Assembly (NCBI GenBank): GCA_003218935.1
Contig: QHPA01000165.1
Coordinates: forward strand, 1 to 17,874
Direction of reading: 5' to 3'
DNA: 17,874 nt
Source of the DNA: Verrucomicrobiota bacterium
GTDB taxonomy: Bacteria; Verrucomicrobiota; Verrucomicrobiia; Limisphaerales; AV2
Of this stretch, positions 7,248-15,200 are shown one piece after another. The notes below the pieces were generated by a model. The model made no database searches and had not been told where the DNA came from. It saw only the letters and a list, made by a program, of their open reading frames with translations. Each line of letters starts with the position of its first letter. The stretch's first letter is position 1. The translations under genes were made by a program, and so were the position numbers.

Positions 7248-8351
7248 ATGCCTGACGCCACCGCCCGAAAAAAATTCTCCTGCCCAGCCTGCGGCGGCGA
7301 GGCGCAATGGAACCCCGCCAAACAGGCGCTGATCTGTCCGTATTGTGGCGCGACTTCGCCCGCGCAACTCGAATTGACCGCCACTGGCGAGGAGGTCATC
7401 AAGGAGCACGATCTTGTCTCCGCGTTGCGCAACATCCCCGACGATCAGCGCGGATGGCAGGTGAAGAGAATCTCGGTGAAGTGCCAGAGCTGCCAGGCCA
7501 TCTCGGTGTTTGATCCCGAACACGTCAGCCAGCGCTGCGATTTCTGCGGATCGACCGCCCTGGTGCCCTACGAGGAAATCAAGGAGGCGTTCCGGCCCGA
7601 AAGCCTGTTGCCGATGAAACTGGCGGAGCCGCAGGTGCGCGATTCCATTCATCAATGGTATCGCACCCGCTGGTTCGCGCCGAACAAGCTCAAGACCAGG
7701 GCGCTCACCGACACGGTGAGCGGTCTGTACGTTCCCTACTGGACGTTCGACGCCCAGGTGCATGCCGAGTGGACCGCCGAGTCCGGCTATTACTATTACG
7801 AGACCGAAACCTACACCGACGCGAACGGCCGGACGCAGACCCGGCAGGTCCAGCGGGTGCGCTGGGTGCCAAGCTCAGGTTCGCTCGACCATTTCTTTGA
7901 CGATGAGCTCGTGGCGGCTTCGCGCGGGGTGCAACCCGACCTGCTGAGCGGGGTCGAGCCGTTTCCCACGAAGGAGCTGGTCGGCTACCAGCCGGGATTC
8001 CTGTCCGGCTGGGTGGTGGAGCGGTACCAAATTGATCTTCTCGCCGCGGCGCGCAATTCGCGCGAGCAGATGGACGCCAAGCTGAGAAGCCTGTGCGCGT
8101 CGCAAGTGCCGGGCGACACGCAGCGCAATCTGCAGGTTGATGCGAATTACTCGGGCCAGACCTTCAAGCACATCCTGGTGCCGATTTGGCTGCTGAGTTA
8201 CGACTACGGCCGGCGGGCGTTTCAGGTGGTGATCAACGGCTACACCGGAACCATCGCGGGCCGATATCCGAAGAGCTGGATCAAAATTACACTGACGGTG
8301 CTGGCAGGGCTGGCAGCCGCCGGTCTGATCGCCCTGCTGATGAATCGATGA
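7248..8351 (+). CDS. double zinc-ribbon, tail-anchored membrane protein (YdjG-like)
   Basis: 367 residues. Two TFIIB-type zinc ribbons are visible: C12-x2-C15 with C30-x2-C33 (CPACGG...CPYCG) and C79-x2-C82 with C97-x2-C100 (CQSC...CDFCG). A middle domain follows with GLYVPYWTFDAQVHAEWTAE, GYYYYETETYTDANGRTQTR and KHILVPIWLLSYDYGRRAFQ, and the C-terminus is a single transmembrane helix (LTVLAGLAAAGLIALLM, ~347-364). The protein is therefore probably anchored with most of it in the cytoplasm. In databases this family is often mislabelled as primosomal protein N'/superfamily II helicase; no helicase motif is present here. The pairing with an SPFH protein resembles the B. subtilis YdjG/YdjI envelope-stress module, so I infer a shared membrane complex. 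No Shine-Dalgarno is obvious before the ATG. It converges on the ATP-grasp gene with a 17-nt gap. Confidence 0.85.
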   Translation: MPDATARKKFSCPACGGEAQWNPAKQALICPYCGATSPAQLELTATGEEVIKEHDLVSALRNIPDDQRGWQVKRISVKCQSCQAISVFDPEHVSQRCDFCGSTALVPYEEIKEAFRPESLLPMKLAEPQVRDSIHQWYRTRWFAPNKLKTRALTDTVSGLYVPYWTFDAQVHAEWTAESGYYYYETETYTDANGRTQTRQVQRVRWVPSSGSLDHFFDDELVAASRGVQPDLLSGVEPFPTKELVGYQPGFLSGWVVERYQIDLLAAARNSREQMDAKLRSLCASQVPGDTQRNLQVDANYSGQTFKHILVPIWLLSYDYGRRAFQVVINGYTGTIAGRYPKSWIKITLTVLAGLAAAGLIALLMNR

Positions 8352-8368
8352 ACTGGCCGGTCTCGCGT

Positions 8369-9388
8369 TCAATCCCGCACCGTGTTCAGTCCAAGGCGGA
8401 CGATCCGGTCGATCAATTGCGGGTAGGGAAGACTCGCTTTGAGAGCGGCCTGCGCGAAATCTTCGTCCTCGGCGAGAATAGGATTCGGGTTTGCTTCAAT
8501 GAAATAAACCTCGTTGTTCGACGTGAGGCGCAGATCAAGACGCGCGTAGCCGTCAATCGTGAGGAGGCGGTAGATGCGCTTGCAGATCTGTTCGATCCGG
8601 GCGGCGACGGCCGGATCAATTCCTTCGGCGAATCGGTTCTGCAATCCCCAGCGTTTCCGGTATTCCTCGTCCCACTTGGCCTTGTAGGTGGCGATCTTCG
8701 GCTCGTCGGGCGGCACCTCGTTGAACACGAGTTCGCGAATCGGAAAAACCTGAAGCCGGTCGTTGCCGAGGATGCTCACATAGAGTTCGCGGCCCTCGAT
8801 GTACTCCTCGGCGATTGCGTCGTTGTTATATTTCTCGTGGATGAACTGGACGCGTTCCTTGAATTGTTCGTCCGCCTCAACGAACGACGCCTGCGAAATG
8901 CCGTAGGACGCCTCCTCTTTCAGCGGTTTTACGAGGATGGGGAACTTAAGCCGCCTGGACCGAGCGATGCGTTTTCCGCGGGCGATGGTCACAAAGTCCG
9001 GTGTGTGGATGCGGTGGTAACTGAGGACCTTCTTGGAAATGCCCTTGTGCTTGCAAAGGGTAAGTCCGGTGGGCCCGCAGCCGGTGAACGGCAACCCCTG
9101 CATTTCGAGGAATGACACGATGTTCTGGTCGAAGGCGCGGTTGTTCTTGAACTGGTCGGCGAGGTTGAAAATGAGGTCCGGCCCAAAGCTCAGGAGTTTC
9201 TGACGCAACAGGTCGAGGTCGTCGAAAATTGCGAGGTGTTCGGCGGTATGGCCAAGATCGCCCAGCGCCTTGAGGACGTTGGCTTCGGTCTTCCAATCCT
9301 CGGTCTTCAACTCCGCGCTCAGGTCCTGGTCGATGGTCGTTGGCGCGATGGCATCGAATAACGCAAGGATTTTCAGCTTCTTTTTCAC
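8369..9388 (-). CDS. ATP-grasp ligase, D-alanine-D-alanine ligase-like
   Basis: 339 residues, GTG start at 9388. The D-Ala-D-Ala ligase layout is clear: an N-terminal domain with FGPDLIFNLADQFKNNRAFD (~68-87) and LEMQGLPFTGCGPTGLTLCK (~94-113, family GLPYTG motif), then FPILVKPLKEEASYGIS (Lys154 for ATP phosphate), IAEEYIEGRELYVSILG (~192-208), DGYARLDLRL (~279-288) and YFIEANPNPIL (~295-305, metal ligands E298 and N300). It should join a carboxylate to an amine at the cost of ATP. The sequence does not show that the substrate is D-Ala, and a housekeeping Ddl would normally sit in the dcw cluster. It follows the metallopeptidase gene after 12 nt on the same strand, so the two form an operon. 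An accessory peptide or cell-wall ligase is the more likely reading. Confidence 0.88.
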   Translation of the reverse strand: MKKKLKILALFDAIAPTTIDQDLSAELKTEDWKTEANVLKALGDLGHTAEHLAIFDDLDLLRQKLLSFGPDLIFNLADQFKNNRAFDQNIVSFLEMQGLPFTGCGPTGLTLCKHKGISKKVLSYHRIHTPDFVTIARGKRIARSRRLKFPILVKPLKEEASYGISQASFVEADEQFKERVQFIHEKYNNDAIAEEYIEGRELYVSILGNDRLQVFPIRELVFNEVPPDEPKIATYKAKWDEEYRKRWGLQNRFAEGIDPAVAARIEQICKRIYRLLTIDGYARLDLRLTSNNEVYFIEANPNPILAEDEDFAQAALKASLPYPQLIDRIVRLGLNTVRD

Positions 9389-9400
9389 ACGCGTCGCGTT

Positions 9401-10420
9401 CTATTTCGTCCGTTTGAACTTGCCGGTGAACAGGTAGTTCATGACCAGCGTGGTGATGTACGCCGAGACTTGCAGGTTTTGCTGGGCGTCGTCCGATTTG
9501 ATGTGGAGATCGAGCTCGTCACAACGATCGATGAGCCGCGCGAGCAACTTGTTGACGCGGTATTTCTTCTCGTTGGTCCATTGGCAGACCGAATTCATCA
9601 GCCGACGGCGATGGGCGCGCAGGAACGCCGACGCTTTCAGCCGTCCGGCGACGTCCGGTCCCGCCGCGAAAAGTTCCTTCAGGTCGTTGTCGTAGAAGTC
9701 AGGATACGAATCCTCGTAGAGCTTGCGCTTCCGCGCGTAATGAGTCTTGAGTTTGATGTTGAGGCAATCGTGGTCGGCGGGGCGATACTCGGGCTGGTGG
9801 ACGGGCGGTTTGCCAGCCAGAGACCGCATCAGTTCATCGAGGTAGGCGAGTTTTTGCAACGCCTTCCAGCCCCGGTAACGCTCGCGCCAATCAAATCCCG
9901 GCGTCAGCCAGACGGCGAATGTCTCGGCGAAATCCTCGTCGGGATGGCTTTGCGCATACCAGTCGTCGAGATGCACGACGTAGGAGCGGCTGTAGGGGCG
10001 CGGCCGGTAAAATTCCGGCGTTTCGTCCGTGGAACTCAGTCCGAATGTGCGCTGCCATTTTTTCTTTTTGTAGAGCTGATACGCATAGGCGTAGGCGTGC
10101 GCGGCCTCATGCCGCATCAACCTCATGAACCATTCCGGAGTTTCGCCCTCCACTTCGAGCATCATCTTGCGCTCCAGCTTGCGCAGCCGGTCGTGCGCGA
10201 GGAAGAACGGAATGAAAATCGCCGGGATGCCGACCGGCACAAACCATTCGTCGCCGATGTGGCAGGGTGGATGGAAAACCAGGCCTTTTTGAGAGAGCTC
10301 GTCGTGAAGCTGCTGAATGAGCGGCTGGAGCTCGGTGCCGTCCAGCTTCAAGCCAAGCTGGGAGATCCGTTTCTCCAGCAACTCTTCGTCGCTGAGATTG
10401 GCCCAATCGATGGCTTCCAT
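9401..10420 (-). CDS. putative zinc metallopeptidase (zincin, Peptidase_Mx-like)
   Basis: 339 residues with no signal peptide or membrane segment, so cytoplasmic. The zinc site is HEAAH (residues 104-108) in WFMRLMRHEAAHAYAYAYQL. A second acidic element, HPDEDFAETFAVWL (159-172), supplies the likely third ligand (E162 or E166), as in the putative zinc-binding metallopeptidase family PF15887. A conserved GDEWFVPVGIPAIFIPFFLA (56-75) precedes it. The lysine/arginine-rich C-terminal third (YARKRKLYEDSYPDFYDNDL) is of unknown role. It is the first gene of a two-gene operon with the ATP-grasp ligase, a pairing that suggests synthesis and trimming of the same peptide or amide. The start ATG 10420 has no clear ribosome-binding site. 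Substrate unknown. Confidence 0.8.
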   Translation of the reverse strand: MEAIDWANLSDEELLEKRISQLGLKLDGTELQPLIQQLHDELSQKGLVFHPPCHIGDEWFVPVGIPAIFIPFFLAHDRLRKLERKMMLEVEGETPEWFMRLMRHEAAHAYAYAYQLYKKKKWQRTFGLSSTDETPEFYRPRPYSRSYVVHLDDWYAQSHPDEDFAETFAVWLTPGFDWRERYRGWKALQKLAYLDELMRSLAGKPPVHQPEYRPADHDCLNIKLKTHYARKRKLYEDSYPDFYDNDLKELFAAGPDVAGRLKASAFLRAHRRRLMNSVCQWTNEKKYRVNKLLARLIDRCDELDLHIKSDDAQQNLQVSAYITTLVMNYLFTGKFKRTK

Positions 10421-10529
10421 GCGCCGAGCCTAGCACGCACGCGGCGGCCTTCTCAAGCCCGGCGCCCGGTTCAAAATCAAAGAAACCCCAAAAAGAAATT
10501 TCCCCTCACCCTTCCCTCCCCACGAACCT

Positions 10530-10615
10530 CGTAGCAGCCGACGTGAGGAGGCTCAGTCTGAAATCCGAAATCCGAAATCCGAAATAGCGCGAGCCTCCTC
10601 ACGTCGGCTGCTACG
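10530..10615. repeat. perfect 25-bp inverted repeat with GAAATCC-repeat loop
   Basis: The left arm 10530-10554 (cgtagcagccgacgtgagga + ggctc) is perfectly complementary to the right arm 10591-10615. The 36-nt loop contains four tandem gaaatcc/gaaat units. There is no T-tract, so it is a repeat element rather than a terminator. The loop motif recurs in degenerate form inside the helicase gene (12712-12728). Confidence 0.85.
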
Positions 10616-10687
10616 GTTCAGGGGTTCAATGCGCGAAATTTTTCGAGGGAACTTCTCCCCGCTCTCCCGTTGCCTTCACCCTTGACG

Positions 10688-10710
10688 CCTCTCCCATCCG
10701 ATGGGAGAGG
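10688..10710. repeat. 10-bp perfect hairpin (cctctcccat/atgggagagg)
   Basis: cctctcccat-ccg-atgggagagg, a perfect stem with a 3-nt loop. It is followed by ggagagggtgaaccattcgc (from 10720), which recurs at 10874 with one change, so it is one unit of the ctctccc/gggagag repeat family of this window. Confidence 0.65.
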
Positions 10711-10848
10711 GGAACCGAAGGAGAGGGTGAACCATTCGCCGCGGACAATGCGGATACGTTCGATGGTCGAAGGTGCGCTGGGCTGAAGCACAAAGAACTC
10801 GACCGCGACTGTGGCATCGAGGCGCTGGAGGAGACTTGATGAACGCCC

Positions 10849-11040
10849 GCCCTCACCCCGGCCCTCTCCCCCAGGAGAGGGTGAACCATCCGCCGCTCTC
10901 CCGCGATGCGAACGCCACGAGCGTGCGTACGCACTTTGAAGTGAACCTCAGAGCACCGGCGGTTGTGACCGTGCTGGTGAATTTTCCGGCGCCGCAGCCG
11001 CGCTCTCCCTCTCCTTGGAGGAGAGGGCCGGGGTGAGGGC
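10849..11040. repeat. composite inverted repeat, gccctcaccccggccctctcc family
   Basis: The 21-mer at 10849-10869 is perfectly complementary to 11020-11040, and each end has its own small hairpin (cctctcc..ggagagg at 10863-10880; ccctctcc..ggagaggg at 11008-11027). About 150 bp lie between, so two oppositely oriented copies may bracket a fragment. A 23-nt direct repeat with one mismatch (10720-10742 and 10874-10896, ggagagggtgaaccatYcgc) shows that another copy lies just upstream. Confidence 0.7.
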
Positions 11041-11184
11041 GAGTGTTCTTCAAACTTTTTTTCTCCTTGGATCGCGCGGGCTGGGTGTAGTGCGGCAACG
11101 GCTCCCTTCGATGAAATCGTTTCGCGTCTTGCCCGGACTGGAATCTCACTCGCGCACGCGCTCGCGCTCGTTTATGCTTCGCTC

Positions 11185-11976
11185 GTGAACGTCATCGCCC
11201 TTCAACTCGATATCGCCTGGGAAAACAAAACGGCAAACTTCGACAAAGTCCGTCGCCTGCTGAAGGAGGCGCAGCCTGAGAAAGGTTCGCTGGTCGTGTT
11301 GGCGGAGATGTTCGCCACCGGATTCACCATGAACGCGTCAGCGATGGCCGATCCGCACGGCGGAGAGACGGAACAGTTTCTCGCGAGCGCGGCCAAAGAG
11401 TTCGGTGTCTGCCTGGTTGCCGGCGCGCCGATGCGCGGACGCGACGGCCGGGCGCGGAACAAGGCGCTGGTGTTTTCTCCGTCAGGCGAGTTGCTGGCTT
11501 TTTACGCGAAGATGCGACCGTTCACGCCCGGTGGCGAGTCAGAGCACTACGCGGCGGGCGAGCACCCGATCGTGTTCCGCTGGCGGGACTGGACGATTTC
11601 GCCGTTCGTTTGTTATGACCTGCGGTTCCCGGAAATTTTCCGCGAAGCCACGGCCGCGCATCAGCCGCATTTGTTCACGGTCATTGCCAACTGGCCGGTG
11701 AAACGGATCCATCATTGGGTGCGTCTGTTGCAGGCGCGCGCCATTGAAAACCAGGCTTGCGTCGTCGGTGTCAACCGCATCGGGCGCGACCCGCAGCACG
11801 TTTACACCGGGCGTTCCGTCATCGTTGATTATCACGGCGAAATCCTTGCGGATGCATGCGATCGCGAGGGCGGCATCAACGCCAGGTTGGAGCTCGCCCC
11901 CCTGCTTGAATATCGGCGCGAACTTCCGTTTCTCGCGGATATGCAGGAGAGTCCGAGTGGCCGGCAAGGCGTGTAA
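11185..11976 (+). CDS. nitrilase-superfamily amidase, omega-amidase (YafV)-like
   Basis: 263 residues with the complete Glu-Lys-Cys triad of the carbon-nitrogen hydrolase fold: E41 in VVLAEMFATGF, K109 in FYAKMRPFTPGGE and C143 in PFVCYDLRFPEIFR. The second glutamate region is GGESEHY (117-122). The length and the KMRPFTPGGE..Y and CYDLRFPE motifs fit the omega-amidase/YafV branch, which hydrolyses 2-oxoglutaramate or similar omega-amides to the keto acid and ammonia in the cytoplasm, often as metabolite repair. Other branch members cannot be excluded. The start is GTG 11185; the ATG at 11174 is out of frame and stops at once. No ribosome-binding site is obvious. It stands alone between repeat regions. 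Confidence 0.88.
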   Translation: MNVIALQLDIAWENKTANFDKVRRLLKEAQPEKGSLVVLAEMFATGFTMNASAMADPHGGETEQFLASAAKEFGVCLVAGAPMRGRDGRARNKALVFSPSGELLAFYAKMRPFTPGGESEHYAAGEHPIVFRWRDWTISPFVCYDLRFPEIFREATAAHQPHLFTVIANWPVKRIHHWVRLLQARAIENQACVVGVNRIGRDPQHVYTGRSVIVDYHGEILADACDREGGINARLELAPLLEYRRELPFLADMQESPSGRQGV

Positions 11977-12005
11977 AGCTCGAGTCAGAAACACTACCTG
12001 AACCG

Positions 12006-12076
12006 GGTGGGGCGAGACTCCGTCGAGCCCTAATTTCTATCTTCGAGATCAGGGCTCGACGGAGTCTCGCCCCACC
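12006..12076. repeat. perfect 26-bp inverted repeat
   Basis: Arms 12006-12031 (ggtggggcgagactccgtcg + agccct) and 12051-12076 are perfectly complementary, with a 19-nt loop (aatttctatcttcgagatc). It lies 30 bp after the nitrilase stop, between convergent genes. The stem could stop transcription from either side, but there is no T run on the nitrilase strand. A perfect arm of this length suggests a recently moved palindromic element. Confidence 0.85.
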
Positions 12077-12136
12077 GTTCATGGTCCCGATGCGCTTCCG
12101 ATCTTTTTGGATTGGAGCCTGCCTCATGAACCGTCC

Positions 12137-12194
12137 GGTGGGGCTGGGCCCAACCCGCCGGGCCGCGGCGCGGGTGAGGACACCGCGCCCTACC
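12137..12194. repeat. GC-rich palindromic repeat, family B (intergenic copy)
   Basis: Begins ggtggggctgggccc and ends caccgcgccctacc, with imperfectly complementary ends. Its complement contains agggcgcggtgtcctcac followed by (c)cgcgccg, which matches agggcgtagtgtcctcaccg at 13644 inside the EndoQ-UvrD coding sequence. The family assignment rests on about 20-25 shared bases. Confidence 0.6.
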
Positions 12195-12227
12195 ATTTTC
12201 GGAGGTTAATGGCTGAGTCGGCACGGA

Positions 12228-15200
12228 CTATCTGAAAGCGCGCGGACTGACGTCCGCGCCTGCGCGATTCCTGCTCCTCCGGGACGGATTAAACAAATCC
12301 AACTGTTCCGCATTGGGTTTCGCCCGGGGAGTGAGCAGGGTTTTGCTCCGCTCCAGGAGCTCCTGCTCGATGGCGATCACGAAAGGAGAAACGACCTGTT
12401 GACGGAGCTGACCGCGCCAGAGCCGCTTCGTCGCGCGCGACAGGAACAGGCGCTCGCGGGCACGCGTCATGCCGACGAAGAAGAGACGGCGTTCCTCGTC
12501 GAGACGGGCGCCTTGGTCGTCAGAGCCAAAGCACAGTGGCAGCAAGCCATCTTCGCAGCCGACGATGAAGACGACCGCGAATTCGAGTCCTTTGCTGGCG
12601 TGCAGGGTGAGCAGCGACACGCGGTCGGCGCGTGGGTCCCACAAATCCTCGTCGGAGCACAATGCCGACTCGGACTCGAAGCGGGCGAAGTCGTCGCCGC
12701 AGGAGCGGGCCAAATCCGAAAACCGAAGGACAAAGTCCGTTTGAATTTCAAACTTTCCGGTTCCCATGACCGAAGCATGGACGCGCGCATGCTCTTCGGG
12801 TTTCGGGCTTCGAGTTTCCTTCGGGTCCCGCAGTTCGCGACGCGGATTTGCGAGCGCGGCTTGCAAGCGTTCGAGAACCGATGACCTGGCGGGAACTTCC
12901 CGCGCCTGCGCGAGCAGGTCCCTCACTTCGTCGCGCTCGACCAAAGGCGCATGTGAGTGGCGTTGGAACGGAAGGCCGGAGCGGGCCAATGCCTCGCTGA
13001 TCGGATCCGCTTGCGCGTCGGTTCGGTAGAGAACAGCGAAATCGCTGAACGAATATTCACTGCGCGCTTCGCCGGTTTCCACCCTGGCCGAATCGAGCGA
13101 GAAAAATGTGTGACCGCCAATGAGCTGTTCAATCGTATGCACGACGAACTCCGCTTCGGCTTTGTCGGACGGCGATTCGTGGATGACGATCTTCGTCGCG
13201 TCGGCGTTGAGCGCTTCGAGCACGCGACCTTGCACGAGAGTCGCGGGTGTGATGGCCTGGAGGGCGCCGCGCACAATGGCACGACTGGAGCGGTAGTTGC
13301 GTCGGAGTTGCACGCCGCGCACGGTCAGGTAATCGGCGGCGAGTTGCTGAAAGAAACGCGGCTCCGCTCCACGGAAGCTGTAGATGGCCTGGTCGGGATC
13401 GCCAATGACGCAAAGGTTGCCTCCAGGGGGAACAAGCAGCTTCACCAGACGATACTGCCGCGCGTCGATGTCTTGAAATTCGTCCACCGAGACGTGGTGG
13501 AAACGGTCGCGGTATTGAGCGAGCACATCCGCGCAGTTTTCGAGCAGTTCGACGGCGAGACCGATGAGGTCGTCGAAATCCAGCCAGCCGCGCTCGCGCA
13601 TGGCGCAGTCGTAAGCGTCAAGGACGAGCTGATCTTCTTTAGCAGGGCGTAGTGTCCTCACCGCGCCGTCTTCGGCGGGCGACGGCTCGCTGGGGACAGC
13701 GGGCCCTCCTCGTTTCAGATTGGAGACGCGTTTCAGCCACTGTGCCGCCTTGCGCTCTGAAAGGTTGAGTTCTTCGCCCAGTAATGCTCGCCGTTCCGCT
13801 TCGCCAGCGATCCGAAAGTGTTCTGCCAAACCAACGAGCCGTCCGTGCTCGCGCAGGATGCCATAGCTCAGTCCGTGGAAAGTGGTAACGAGCACCCGGT
13901 CTGTGGACGCGGGGAGGAGCCTCTCCAGTCGTTCGCGCATTTCATTGGCCGCGCGGTTGGTGAAGGTGACGGCAAGGATTTGCTTTGCGGCGACGCCTTG
14001 GTTCGTCACGAGGTGCGCGACGCGATGCGTCAGCGTGCGGGTCTTGCCAGTGCCGGGTCCGGCGACGATGAGCAACGGGCCGTCCGTGATTTCTGCGGCG
14101 GCGCGTTGCTCGGGGTCGAGACCGGCGAGGGGGTCGGAAGGAATCGCAAGGTAGAGTACCGGCGTTTCGTGGAGCAGTGCAGGGAGCGCGCCCGCCTCGG
14201 GCGCAGCCGACGGCGCCTTCGCCGTCGGCAGAGCAGCAGAAGCGTCAGGTGAGGGCACCGTACGCAAACCGCGAGGGGGCGTGCGCTCCCCACGCTCGTG
14301 GGCCCGTTGCGGCAAATCAAACAACAGGCTCACCGAGTTGCCCCGTATCAGTTCATCATCGCTGAACACGCGGATGATGCCATATTCACCATCGTAACCG
14401 GCGTGGCGCATGACGCGACCTTTGCGCATGCGATCAATGCCTTCGGCGAGCAGCGTTGAACCGGCCTTGCGCAGCTCGTCCATCGGCGCGCGTTCGAGGA
14501 TGAAAAGCTCGGATCCGAGTTTGCCGACGAGGTTTTCATACGCGTCGGCCACCTTTCGGCTGCCCGCGCCGACGCGATGAATTTCCGCCAATAATTCCGG
14601 CAGCGGAACCAGACTGCGGTACGGTTTGAGGTTCTCGTGCTGCGCACCGACAGGACGGTCGGCGAGTTCGTCCACGCGATGCATGACGCCGACGGTGAGA
14701 TACTTGCCGCAGGTGGGGCAAAGGCCGCCGTGCTTCCTGGTCTCCTCCGGTTCGAGGCGCACGCCGCAGTTGCGATGTCCATCCAGGTGATATTTGCCTT
14801 CTTCGGGAAAAAACTCCACCGTGCCGCCGTAGCCGTGGCCGGTCTCCAACGCGTGACGGATGGCCAAGTAGTCGAGGGCGCAATCGAACCTGCACGCCTC
14901 GCGGCCGATCTTTCCCGGCGAATGCGCGTCGGAGTTCGAGACGAGTTGGAAGCGGTCGAGTTGCGACAGCCGCCAGTTCATTGGCGGATCGGACGACAGG
15001 CCGGTCTCCAGCGCGAAGAGGTGCGGCGCCAGATCGCCGTAGCATTGCTCGATGGAATCGAAGCCGCTCTTCGAGCCGAGCACGGCGAACCACGGCGTCC
15101 AGATGTGCGCCGGAATGAGGTAAGCGCCGTCGCCCGCTTCGAGCGTGATTTCGAGCAGATCACCCGAATCGAGGCCAAGGATAGGGCGTCCTTCCGAGTT

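Larger units (their letters stand above)
10421..11184. other. repeat-rich intergenic region without a convincing gene
   Basis: 764 bp holding at least four palindromic elements (listed separately) and short stretches that read like protein debris on either strand, for example minus-strand QRLDATVAVEFFVLQPSAPS (~10770-10830) and plus-strand HFEVNLRAPAVVTVLVNF (~10935-10985). The open frames that cross it are built from the repeats (RPHPGPLPQER-type peptides) and are not believable genes. The promoter of the metallopeptidase operon and that of the nitrilase gene should lie at its two ends; no clear -35/-10 pair was found. Confidence 0.6.

Noticed and set aside
7248..8351. Primosomal protein N'/helicase
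   Set aside because: Only zinc ribbons and a membrane anchor are present; no Walker or other helicase motifs.
9470..10534. 354-residue plus-strand frame opposite the metallopeptidase gene
   Set aside because: Antisense shadow; the minus strand carries the HEAAH protein and a coherent domain. The plus-strand product has no recognisable feature.
10626..10934. 102-residue minus-strand frame
   Set aside because: Built from ctctccc/gggagag repeats (HPLLGERAGVRAG-type peptide), a common artefact of this repeat family.
12006..12076. Intrinsic terminator for the nitrilase gene
   Set aside because: The stem is long enough but no T-tract follows, so it is listed as a repeat.
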